From Blautia sp. (lineage in GTDB: Bacteria > Bacillota > Clostridia > Lachnospirales > Lachnospiraceae): a DNA stretch of 64,000 bases. The position numbers and the translations under genes are program-made. The notes under the pieces were generated by a model. The model was not told the origin of the DNA. It saw nothing but the letters and a program-made list of their open reading frames with translations, and searched no databases. Every line of letters starts with the position of its first letter. Positions within the stretch are counted from its first letter, which is position 1. This document shows positions 1 through 8,466 of the stretch, piece after piece. The DNA lies in the NCBI GenBank assembly GCA_022770365.1, contig JALEHU010000006.1, forward strand, positions 1 to 64,000, given 5' to 3'.

Positions 1-180
1 GGTCATAACAGGTAATAGTACCATAGATTTTGTCAGCATATTTATCCGTAAGTAACATAGACACATCCTCCAATGTTTTTTCTTTAATTGTACTCAAAAC
101 GTGGAGGGAATGCAAAACTTTTCCGGTTTATCCGGGTTAGGGTGTATTATCCGCTGTTTGAGAAATTAAGGGATCAGGCC

Positions 181-312
181 AGAAAGTATTATGAGAAGTA
201 ACAAGACGGAAAGTAATATATGCAGTAACAAGCAGAAAGTAATATGAGCGGTAACAAGCAGGAAGTAATATGAGCGGTAACAAGACAGAGAGTAAAATAT
301 GCAGTAACAGGA
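181..312. repeat. Imperfect tandem repeat, five 26-27 bp units (approx. GGAAGTAATATGAGCGGTAACAAGCA)
   Basis: Units read directly: agaaagtattatgagaagtaacaagac / ggaaagtaatatatgcagtaacaagca / gaaagtaatatgagcggtaacaagca / ggaagtaatatgagcggtaacaagac / agagagtaaaatatgcagtaacagga. Confidence 0.85.
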
Positions 313-342
313 ATACAATTATGTAAGATATGGAGATTAACG

Positions 343-1209
343 ATGGAATTAGGAAAATTTATTGAAAGAATCAATACACTGGGGGTGCTTGGCGTCAAAG
401 TGTCACAGCATGATGAAGTAATTGGTATGTGGCACAGCGAAGGGGAATGCCGCAGAAACGTTTATTCCGTGACGAAAAGCGTTACCTCCTGTGCGGTAGG
501 GTTTGCGGTGCAGGAAGGGCTGATCTCCCTGGATGAAAAGCTGACGGATGCTTTTCCGGATGAACTTCCGGAGAAGGTGAGTGATCATCTGAAAAAGGCA
601 GTCGTCAGAGACCTGCTGACAATGCATCTGGGACAGAAAGAGGGCAGCCTGATGGGGGTGCAGAGACCACTCTATGAGGAGGATAACTGGGTGAAACTGT
701 CTCTGGCGATTCCCTTTGTGTATGAGCCGGGAACGCATTTTGTATATAATAATGTGGGACCGTATCTGGCAGGAATGCTTGTGCAGAGAAGAGCAGGATG
801 CGATCTGATCTCCTATCTGACTCCGAGACTTTTTTCCCACCTGGGTATCAAACGTCCTACATGGGAAACGGATCCTCTGGGCAATTCTTTCGGGGCAGGC
901 GGACTGTTTCTGACATTATCAGAACTGCATAAACTGGGACTTTTCTATCTGAACAAGGGGATGTGGAATGGAAAACAGCTGCTTTCCAGAGAATGGATCG
1001 AAGAAAGCACGAAGCAATATGCTCCGGATGCGCCGTATGCATATTTATTCTGGAGAGGAAAGTACAACTCCTTCAGAGCAGACGGGAAATACGGCCAGTT
1101 TTCCATTGTCCTGCCGGATCACGATGCAGTGGTATCCGTTGTTGCAGAATGCAGAAAAACAGAAGAACTGATGGCTGCTATATATGAGGAAATCTGTACA
1201 CAGCTGTAG
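343..1209 (+). CDS. Serine hydrolase, beta-lactamase/penicillin-binding protein class C-like family
   Basis: ORF with SVTKS (SxxK) motif and YNNVG; beta-lactamase-like fold signature. Confidence 0.8.
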   Translation: MELGKFIERINTLGVLGVKVSQHDEVIGMWHSEGECRRNVYSVTKSVTSCAVGFAVQEGLISLDEKLTDAFPDELPEKVSDHLKKAVVRDLLTMHLGQKEGSLMGVQRPLYEEDNWVKLSLAIPFVYEPGTHFVYNNVGPYLAGMLVQRRAGCDLISYLTPRLFSHLGIKRPTWETDPLGNSFGAGGLFLTLSELHKLGLFYLNKGMWNGKQLLSREWIEESTKQYAPDAPYAYLFWRGKYNSFRADGKYGQFSIVLPDHDAVVSVVAECRKTEELMAAIYEEICTQL

Positions 1210-1231
1210 TAAAGACAGGGGAGATAACGCG

Positions 1232-1336
1232 ATGAAAAAGAATAATTTACCCAGATATTTACTGACTGCTGCGGGTGCTTTTCAGAGAGCTGCTATGGAA
1301 CACAAAAGTAAGATGACGGAAATGAACGGGAAATAA
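1232..1336 (+). CDS. Possible 34-aa small protein (MKKNNLPRYLLTAAGAFQRAAMEHKSKMTEMNGK)
   Basis: Short ORF preceded by aggggag RBS-like sequence, just after the serine hydrolase; no homology known to me. Confidence 0.3.
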   Translation: MKKNNLPRYLLTAAGAFQRAAMEHKSKMTEMNGK

Positions 1337-1359
1337 AAGAGAAAACAAGAAAGAAAAAC

Positions 1360-1386
1360 AAGGGTTCTGTCTTTGACAGAACCCTT
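1360..1386 (-). terminator. Intrinsic terminator for the minus-strand permease unit
   Basis: AAGGGTTCTGTC-TTT-GACAGAACCCTT, perfect 12 bp stem; minus strand runs into tgtttttctt. Confidence 0.8.
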
Positions 1387-1454
1387 ATCTGCTGGATGAA
1401 ACAATACAGGGAAAGAAGAAATATACTGTATTTCGTTTCGTGTCTACAGGGATT

Positions 1455-2861
1455 TTACAGGAATATATATTTCAGTACAAAAATAACCGCCAGCGCATAC
1501 ATCAGCGCGCTGATTTTCTTTTCTTTGGCCCTGCCGGTAATCAGGTTGATCACTACATAGGAAATGACTCCCATAGCGATACCTTCGGAGATGCTGTACA
1601 TAAATGGCATGGCGATGATCGCGATGAAGCAGGGAATCGCTTCTGTATAGTCATTGAAATCGATCTTTGTTATAGAGGTCAGCATCAAAAATCCTACGAT
1701 GATCAGGGCAGGTGCAGTCGCGAAGGACGGAATTGCCAGGAAAATCGGAGACAGAAACAGGGAAAGTCCAAACAGAATCGCCGCAACGACAGCGGTAAGT
1801 CCGGTGCGTCCGCCTTCCGCCACACCCGAGGCACTTTCCACGAAAGTAGTTACTGTGGAAGTTCCGAACATGGCTCCTGCTGTGGTTCCGACAGCGTCGG
1901 AGAGAAGCGCTCCGCGGATTTTGGGAAGCCGTCCGTCTTTGTCAAGCATGTCGGCTTTTGATGCCACACCGATCAATGTCCCCAGTGTATCAAACATATC
2001 CACAAATAAAAATGCAAACATGATCACAAAGAAATCCAGAGAAAATACAATGGAAAAGTCCATTTTCATAAAAGTGGGTGCAATACTGGGTATAGAAAGC
2101 CCGTTGGAAAAATCAGGGAGCAGACTGTAAAAACCAAGTTCAGCGTCAGGAACATAAAGTCCCATGAACTGGCAGAGGATTCCAAGTCCCCATGTGATGA
2201 GAATACCCCACAAAATACCGCCTTTGACGTTTTTGACAAGGAAGATCGCTGTAACGAGAAGACCGATCAGGGCTAACAGTACTGTGATGCCAAGGCTGTG
2301 AAAAGTTCCGTTCTCTACAGATCCTTTGAAGGAAAAAATGCCAACCAGGGTTGAATCATTGTTTACCACAATATGTGCATTCTGCAGTCCGATAAATGCG
2401 ATAAAAAGTCCGATTCCCACGGATACCGCATGTTTCAGATTGATGGGAATGGAGTTGAAAATAGCTTCCCGTACATTGGTGAGGGAAAGCAGAATAAAGA
2501 TGAGACCCTCTGCAAATACCGCTGCCAGTGCCTGCTGCCAGCTGTACCCCATACCCAGAACAACTGTGTAGGCAAAATAAGCGTTCAGTCCCATGCCCGG
2601 TGCCAGAACGAAGGGATAGTTGGAAAGCAGTGCCATCAGACAGGTGGCAATAAATGAGGACAGTGCGGTAGCCGTAAAAACTGCTCCCCGGTCCATACCC
2701 GATGCCTGCAGGATATTCGGGTTGACCGCCAGGATGTAAGCCATGGTCATAAATGTAGTAATACCTGCGATAACTTCTGTTTTTACATCGGTGTGATGCT
2801 CCTTCAAGTGAAATAGTTTGTCAAGATTCATAGATAGTCCCCCTTTTTTATTTTTAATCAT
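1455..2861 (-). CDS. NCS2 family purine (guanine/hypoxanthine/xanthine) permease
   Basis: 468 aa, multi-TM; MNLDKLFHLKEHHTDVKTEVIAGITTFMTMAYILAVNP and FVDMFDTLGTLIGVA are AzgA/PbuG-type signatures; start may be the internal MNLDKLF. Confidence 0.9.
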   Translation of the reverse strand: MIKNKKGGLSMNLDKLFHLKEHHTDVKTEVIAGITTFMTMAYILAVNPNILQASGMDRGAVFTATALSSFIATCLMALLSNYPFVLAPGMGLNAYFAYTVVLGMGYSWQQALAAVFAEGLIFILLSLTNVREAIFNSIPINLKHAVSVGIGLFIAFIGLQNAHIVVNNDSTLVGIFSFKGSVENGTFHSLGITVLLALIGLLVTAIFLVKNVKGGILWGILITWGLGILCQFMGLYVPDAELGFYSLLPDFSNGLSIPSIAPTFMKMDFSIVFSLDFFVIMFAFLFVDMFDTLGTLIGVASKADMLDKDGRLPKIRGALLSDAVGTTAGAMFGTSTVTTFVESASGVAEGGRTGLTAVVAAILFGLSLFLSPIFLAIPSFATAPALIIVGFLMLTSITKIDFNDYTEAIPCFIAIIAMPFMYSISEGIAMGVISYVVINLITGRAKEKKISALMYALAVIFVLKYIFL

Positions 2862-2894
2862 GCCTGCGTGTGCAGATATGATTATTTTTGAATA

Positions 2895-4184
2895 TCAAAA
2901 CAGCTTCCGGCCTGCAGCATATTTCCCGACAATATTCCTGTCATCCGCCAGATAGATCAGCCGCTCCAGACGGTCTCTGGAAGAGATTTTCTGCGGATGA
3001 GGCAGATTCTGATCGTCCAGAATGACAGCGTCAAATTCATAATCCTTTTCAAAACTGCCCACTTTGCCGAAGAAAGAACCGCCGCCGAGAGTTGCCATAT
3101 AAAACACTTCTTCCAGTGACAGAGGTTTACAGGTATCATCCACCAGGCGCCAGCGCAGCTTCGAAACCTGAACGGCATCTGTCATGGCACGCAGGATCGA
3201 AAGAGAGGAACCGCCGGCAATGTCGCTGCCAAGTCCCATGTGGAGGCCTTCCTCCAGGTAACGTCTGACAGGAGCGATCCCTGAGGCAATATTGGTGTTG
3301 GACTGCGGACAATGGGCAATGTAAACACCGCGTGTTTTCATGAGAGCAATTTCTTCTTCTGTACTGTAAACACAGTGTGCCATAATTGTCGGACAGCTTT
3401 TTCCTCCAAAGAGTCCGAACTGGTCATATGCTTCCCCGTAAAAACGGGTATTGGGGCAAAGCTCCTGCACCCAGGCAATCTCTCCGGGATTTTCAGACAG
3501 ATGAGACTGGACGGGGAGACGGTATTCCTTTTGAATGCGGGAAAGTTCCGTCATCAGTTCATCTGTACAGGAGGGTGTAAACCGGGGGGTCAGTATGGGC
3601 TTTGTATTTCTGTATTTCCCGCGGATCTCTTCGAGCCAGCGCCGGGTATCCCCGGCAGAGGCCCCGGCACTTGTTTCCTGAAGCGCGGAAGAACCGTTCC
3701 TGTCCATATTGACTTTGCCCACATAAGTTTTCAGCCCGGTTTCTTCCAGAAGATCCATCAATAGTTCTGTGGCTTCCACATGAATGGTCGCAAAAACGGA
3801 TGCACGTGTCGTGGCACTTTTTTTCAGATCGTTCATAAAAATGGAATAGGCTTCCCGGGCATAAGTGAGGTCGCGGTATTTGGATTCTTCCGGAAACGTG
3901 TAGGTATTCAGCCAGTCCAGGAGTTCCAGATCCATTCCGGTGCCGCGGTAGGTATACTGAGGCGCATGCAGATGAAGATCGGTAAGTCCCGGGATGATCA
4001 GGCAATCGCCGGTATCACGGCAGGGAATTCCGCTGTATTTCTTCGGAAGCTCCGAAAAAACGCCGGCGCAGATGCCGTCTTCACAGACCAGCCAGGAATT
4101 TTCATGGATATTGATCCTTTGTGCATCTGCACTGAAACAGATCGTGCCTTTTAATGCAAAAGTATTATGGGTCATATAGGTCAC
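2895..4184 (-). CDS. guaD: Guanine deaminase (amidohydrolase family)
   Basis: Metal-binding PGLTDLHLHAPQ, HLSENPGEIAW, MAHCVYS, HCPQSNTNIASG and GLGSDIAGG motifs. Confidence 0.88.
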   Translation of the reverse strand: MTYMTHNTFALKGTICFSADAQRINIHENSWLVCEDGICAGVFSELPKKYSGIPCRDTGDCLIIPGLTDLHLHAPQYTYRGTGMDLELLDWLNTYTFPEESKYRDLTYAREAYSIFMNDLKKSATTRASVFATIHVEATELLMDLLEETGLKTYVGKVNMDRNGSSALQETSAGASAGDTRRWLEEIRGKYRNTKPILTPRFTPSCTDELMTELSRIQKEYRLPVQSHLSENPGEIAWVQELCPNTRFYGEAYDQFGLFGGKSCPTIMAHCVYSTEEEIALMKTRGVYIAHCPQSNTNIASGIAPVRRYLEEGLHMGLGSDIAGGSSLSILRAMTDAVQVSKLRWRLVDDTCKPLSLEEVFYMATLGGGSFFGKVGSFEKDYEFDAVILDDQNLPHPQKISSRDRLERLIYLADDRNIVGKYAAGRKLF

Positions 4185-4219
4185 CTTCCTTCCAGCATTC
4201 AGGGAGGGGCAGAAACAGG

Positions 4220-4326
4220 AAAAGAAAAACTACCTGAATTTGTCTGCCGTCCCTGAAAAAACTTATAGACAACTATTCCGGTAGTTGGTAGAAACGTCCA
4301 ACCGATTATGGACTTATATAAGCTGT
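4220..4326 (-). promoter_or_regulatory. Purine riboswitch-like leader: aptamer about 4261-4326, putative terminator arms 4275-4286 and 4228-4239 plus U-tract 4220-4227
   Basis: Minus strand CTTATATAAGTCCATAATCGGTTGGACGTTTCTACCAACTACCGGAATAGTTGTCTATAAG: P2 GTCCA/TGGAC, hallmark GTTTCTACC, P3 CAACTA/TAGTTG, loop-loop GG/CC, C in J3/1. AACTACCGGAAT is complementary at 11 of 12 positions to downstream ATTCAGGTAGTT, followed by TTTCTTTT. Confidence 0.85.
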
Positions 4327-4346
4327 GAATTGATATTTATAAAATA

Positions 4347-4375
4347 ATTATAAAATAGGATGGGAGTTCTGTCAA
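4347..4375 (-). promoter_or_regulatory. Sigma-A type promoter for guaD-permease unit
   Basis: Minus strand TTGACA-17 nt-TATAAT immediately upstream of the aptamer. Confidence 0.85.
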
Positions 4376-4447
4376 TGTTTAATGCTGTTGATTTGCAGTA
4401 TAGAGGAATGTCTGATATAATGGATGCGTAATTGACAGGGAAAAGCT

Positions 4448-5623
4448 ATGGTGTTAGTGAAATGGAGGATTGTTTTGGAACTGAATCGGGAAAATATGAA
4501 AAAAATAGCAGCGTTGATCGCATTTGCGGTTTTGTTGTATCTGGGGCTGCAGCATCTTGAGCCGGTACTTGCATTCCTGGGAGAAATTGCAGGGATGCTG
4601 TATCCGTTTCTTCTGGGAGCGGCGATTGCCTTTGTACTGAATGTTCCAATGAGTTTTATTGAGCGTAAATTATTCGGTAAGGCGAAGGAAAAGGGAAATA
4701 AAGCGGCACGGAAACTGGCCAGACCGGTAAGCCTGGTGATATCCATTCTGGTTCTGGCTGTTGTGATTATGATCGTTGTTCTGGTGGTTGCACCGGAGCT
4801 TGGGAATACGTTCATCAGTGTGGGGAAAAGGATAGAACAGAATATTCCGGTCCTGCAGAAATGGCTTGGTGAGATTTTCCGTCCGGATTCCTATGTTATG
4901 AAATGGGTGAATTCGCTGGACTTCCAGCCTCAGAAAATGCTGAATACGGTAATGGATATGCTGAAAAACGGAGCAGACGGATTTTTATCATCAACCATTT
5001 CCGTGACAATGGGAATTGTAAATACGGCAATGAATTTTGGCATCGGTTTTATCTTTGCGTGCTATGTCCTTCTGCAGAAGGAAAAGCTTTCTGTTCAGGT
5101 GAAAAAAGCCATGTATGCCATCCTCCCGAAGAAAGCAGTAGCGTATTGTCTTCATGTGTGTTCTCTGGCACACCATATTTTTGCAAGCTTTATTGCAGGC
5201 CAGTGTATTGAGGCAGTGATCCTGGGAAGCATGTTCTTTGTGACCATGACGATACTGCGTTTTCCGTACGCGCTGCTTGTGGGCGTGCTGATTTCCTTTA
5301 CCGCACTGATCCCGGTGTTTGGAGGCTTTATCGGCTGTGCTGTGGGATTCTTCCTGATCCTGATGGTGAATCCGGTCCAGGCTTTTGCATTTTTGCTTTT
5401 GTTTTTTGTTCTGCAGCAGGTCGAAGGGAACTTTATCTATCCTCATGTGGTGGGAAATTCAGTGGGACTTCCTTCCATATGGGTACTGGCTGCAGTGACC
5501 ATAGGCGGAAGTCTGATGGGAATTGCGGGCATGCTGGTATTTATTCCGCTGGTATCAGTGCTCTATACGCTGTTTCGTGAGTGGGTCTATGACCGGCTGG
5601 CTAAGAAGAAAATCCGGATGTGA
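4448..5623 (+). CDS. AI-2E family transporter (YdbI/PerM-like membrane protein)
   Basis: 391 aa multi-TM; GVLISFTALIPVFGGFIG and QQVEGNFIYPHVVGNSVGLPSIWVL family motifs. Confidence 0.9.
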   Translation: MVLVKWRIVLELNRENMKKIAALIAFAVLLYLGLQHLEPVLAFLGEIAGMLYPFLLGAAIAFVLNVPMSFIERKLFGKAKEKGNKAARKLARPVSLVISILVLAVVIMIVVLVVAPELGNTFISVGKRIEQNIPVLQKWLGEIFRPDSYVMKWVNSLDFQPQKMLNTVMDMLKNGADGFLSSTISVTMGIVNTAMNFGIGFIFACYVLLQKEKLSVQVKKAMYAILPKKAVAYCLHVCSLAHHIFASFIAGQCIEAVILGSMFFVTMTILRFPYALLVGVLISFTALIPVFGGFIGCAVGFFLILMVNPVQAFAFLLLFFVLQQVEGNFIYPHVVGNSVGLPSIWVLAAVTIGGSLMGIAGMLVFIPLVSVLYTLFREWVYDRLAKKKIRM

Positions 5624-5678
5624 CTGCCGGAAAGAGAACGGGAGAAAACGACGACAGAAAGTCTTAATATAACAAAAA

Positions 5679-5717
5679 ACACAGGAGCATCTGCGCGATC
5701 GGCAGATGCTCCTGTGT
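5679..5717. terminator. Bidirectional intrinsic terminator between convergent genes
   Basis: ACACAGGAGCATCTGC-gcgatcg-GCAGATGCTCCTGTGT with flanking A/T runs. Confidence 0.85.
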
Positions 5718-5746
5718 CAGTTTTAAGAAAGAAATTAGTAAAATGA

Positions 5747-6973
5747 TTATTTCTCGGTTTTCTTTGCTTCAGCCATCATCATGGCACGTACCTTCAGAGG
5801 CAGACCGAACAGTGTGATAAATCCGTCTGCATCGTGGTGGTCATACAGATCACCGGTAGTGAAGGAGGCAAGAGATTCATTGTACAGGCTGTATGGAGAA
5901 GTGGTTCCGGCTTTGATGATGTTGCCTTTATACAGTTTGAGTTTCACCTCGCCGGTCACGTATTTCTGAGTGGATTCAACAAATGCCTGGAGTGCTTCAC
6001 GAAGAGGTGTGTACCATTTGCCTTCGTATACAACCTGTGCAAACTGGCTGCCAAGCTTCTTCTTGGTTTCCAGGGTTTCACGGTCAAGAGTCAGCTCTTC
6101 CAGCTGGTCGTGAGCTTCCATGAGGATGGTTCCGCCGGGGGTCTCATAAACACCGCGGGATTTCATGCCAACTACACGGTTTTCCACGATATCAACGATA
6201 CCGATGCCGTTTTCTCCGCCGAGTCTGTTTAACTCGGTGATGATTTCGGAAACCTTCATGGCTTTGCCGTTCAGAGTTTTTGGAACACCGGCTTCAAAAG
6301 TCATGGTGATTTCGGTCTCTTTATCAGGAGCTTTCTGCGGAGTTACGCTGAGAACAAGCATGTCATCGTAGTTCGGAGCCTGTGACGGGTCTTCCAGTTC
6401 CAGACCTTCATGGCTGATGTGCCATAAGTTACGGTCACGGCTGTAGCTGTGGCTTGCGTCAAATGGAAGATGGATGCCATGCGCCTGGCAGAAAGCAATT
6501 TCGTCTTCGCGGGACTGCATGGTCCATACATCTGTCATACGCCATGGAGCGATGATCTTCAGATCAGGAGCGAGAGCCTTGATTCCAAGCTCAAAACGAA
6601 TCTGATCGTTGCCCTTGCCGGTTGCACCGTGGCAGATGGCGGAAGCCCCCTCTTTACGTGCGATTTCTACTAATTTTTTGACAATTGCCGGACGTGCCAT
6701 GGAAGTACCGAGGAGATATTTATGCTCATATACAGCACCTGCTTCCACGCATGGCATAATATAATTGTCACAGAAATCATCGACAATGTCTTCTATGTAT
6801 AATTTAGCCGCACCGGAAAGTCTTGCGCGTTCATCGAGACCTTCCAGTTCATTGCCCTGTCCGCAGTTGACGCAGCAGCAGATTACTTCGTAATCGAAAT
6901 TTTCTTTTAACCATGGAATCAATGCGGTGGTGTCAAGACCGCCTGAGTACGCTAATACAACTTTTTCCTTCAT
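5747..6973 (-). CDS. argG: Argininosuccinate synthase
   Basis: MKEKVVLAYSGGLDTTALIPWLKEN start, GATGKGNDQIRFEL, SYSRDRNLWHISHEG; the track ORF extends upstream of the likely ATG. Confidence 0.95.
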   Translation of the reverse strand: MKEKVVLAYSGGLDTTALIPWLKENFDYEVICCCVNCGQGNELEGLDERARLSGAAKLYIEDIVDDFCDNYIMPCVEAGAVYEHKYLLGTSMARPAIVKKLVEIARKEGASAICHGATGKGNDQIRFELGIKALAPDLKIIAPWRMTDVWTMQSREDEIAFCQAHGIHLPFDASHSYSRDRNLWHISHEGLELEDPSQAPNYDDMLVLSVTPQKAPDKETEITMTFEAGVPKTLNGKAMKVSEIITELNRLGGENGIGIVDIVENRVVGMKSRGVYETPGGTILMEAHDQLEELTLDRETLETKKKLGSQFAQVVYEGKWYTPLREALQAFVESTQKYVTGEVKLKLYKGNIIKAGTTSPYSLYNESLASFTTGDLYDHHDADGFITLFGLPLKVRAMMMAEAKKTEK

Positions 6974-7212
6974 AATAAATTTCCTCCTGAATTTCTGATT
7001 TTTTATCGTTCCTGATATTGGCAGAAACGGTGATATTTGGTAATATGTGATGATGGGGTCAAAAAGTATTTTGCTCCTTGTATCATTATATATTTTTGTA
7101 TAAAAATGAAATTTTGACATCAGATTGTTTAATCTGTGCTGTCGACATGGGTTAATATACAACATTTTTTATAAATATGCAATAGGCAATTTGAAAAAAT
7201 ATCAAAAACTTT

Positions 7213-7228
7213 TTGCATAAAAATGCAA
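7213..7228. promoter_or_regulatory. Putative ArgR operator (ARG-box-like palindrome)
   Basis: TTGCAT-AAAA-ATGCAA perfect inverted repeat between argG and argC. Confidence 0.5.
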
Positions 7229-7301
7229 CATTAAATAGGAATGAATAAGTGAAAATACATAAAATGAAATACACTCACGGGAAACACATGAAAATTAAGT
7301 G

Positions 7302-7330
7302 TTGCATAATATGCAGAATAGATGTATAAT
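7302..7330 (+). promoter_or_regulatory. argC promoter overlapped by a second ARG-box-like palindrome
   Basis: TTGCAT-17 nt-TATAAT; palindrome TGCATA-A-TATGCA at 7303-7315 overlaps the -35. Confidence 0.65.
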
Positions 7331-7359
7331 CTTAACTGCTTGACAGAGGAGGAAGAAAA

Positions 7360-8400
7360 ATGATTAAAGCAGGTATTATTGGTGCGACCGGTTATGCAGG
7401 AAATGAAATCGTAAGGCTGCTTCTGGGCCATAAAGATGTGGAGATTGCATGGTACGGCTCCAGAAGTTATATTGACAAAAAATATGCGGGGATATATCAG
7501 AATTTTTTCAGGCTGGTAGATGCCAAATGTATGGACGATAACATGGCGCAGCTGGCGGAGGAAGCAGATGTGATCTTTACCGCAACCCCTCAGGGACTGT
7601 GTGCTTCTCTTGTAAATGAAGAGATTTTATCCAAAGTAAAAATCATTGATCTGAGTGCGGATTTCCGTATTAAAGATGTTGCAAAATATGAAAAATGGTA
7701 CGGCATTGAACATAAATCTCCACAGTATGTGGAAGAAGCTGTTTATGGACTTTGTGAGATCAACCGGGAAGATATTAAAAAGGCAAGACTGATCGCCAAT
7801 CCGGGATGTTACCCCACCTGCTCCACACTGTCCATTTATCCGTTATTAAGAGAAGGAATGATCGACCCGTCCACTATTATCATTGATGCAAAATCCGGTA
7901 CATCCGGTGCCGGAAGAGGAGCAAAGGTGGACAATCTTTACTGTGAAGTAAATGAGAATATCAAAGCTTATGGTGTGGCAACACACAGACATACACCGGA
8001 GATCGAGGATCAGTTAAGTTATGCATGCGGCCGTGATGTGCTGATTAATTTCACCCCGCATCTGGTGCCGATGAATCGAGGAATTCTGGTAACAGCTTAT
8101 GCTTCTTTGACAAGGGATGTGACCTATGAGGAAGTGAGAGCTGCTTATGATAAGTATTATGCGAATGAGACCTTTATCCGTGTGCTGGATAAAGATGTCT
8201 GCCCCCAGACAAGGTTTGTGGAAGGCAGCAATTATGTGGATGTGAACTTCAAGATCGATCCGAGAACCGGACGCGTTATTATGATGGGGGCAATCGATAA
8301 TCTGGTCAAAGGAGCCGCAGGACAGGCAGTTCAGAATATGAATCTGATGTTCGGATTTGATGAGGCGGAAGGGCTTCGCCAGGTTCCGATGATGCCGTAG
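7360..8400 (+). CDS. argC: N-acetyl-gamma-glutamyl-phosphate reductase
   Basis: MIKAGIIGATGYAGNEIVRLL; ANPGCYPTCSTLSIYPLL catalytic Cys motif. Confidence 0.95.
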   Translation: MIKAGIIGATGYAGNEIVRLLLGHKDVEIAWYGSRSYIDKKYAGIYQNFFRLVDAKCMDDNMAQLAEEADVIFTATPQGLCASLVNEEILSKVKIIDLSADFRIKDVAKYEKWYGIEHKSPQYVEEAVYGLCEINREDIKKARLIANPGCYPTCSTLSIYPLLREGMIDPSTIIIDAKSGTSGAGRGAKVDNLYCEVNENIKAYGVATHRHTPEIEDQLSYACGRDVLINFTPHLVPMNRGILVTAYASLTRDVTYEEVRAAYDKYYANETFIRVLDKDVCPQTRFVEGSNYVDVNFKIDPRTGRVIMMGAIDNLVKGAAGQAVQNMNLMFGFDEAEGLRQVPMMP

Positions 8401-8466
8401 GCGTACAGAAAATAGCCGGAAAGATATGTGACAGGAATTATTCTGCAGAGAAAAGAGGAGACGATT

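Noticed and set aside
189-398. 69-aa minus-strand ORF through the tandem repeat
   Set aside because: Generated by the AT-rich repeat; low-complexity Cys/Tyr/Ile-rich translation, runs into the serine hydrolase start.
5747-7165. Upstream-extended argG ORF (start at 7165)
   Set aside because: The extra 64 N-terminal residues are AT-rich intergenic sequence; the conserved N-terminus MKEKVVLAYSGG starts at 6973 after a ggaggaaat RBS.
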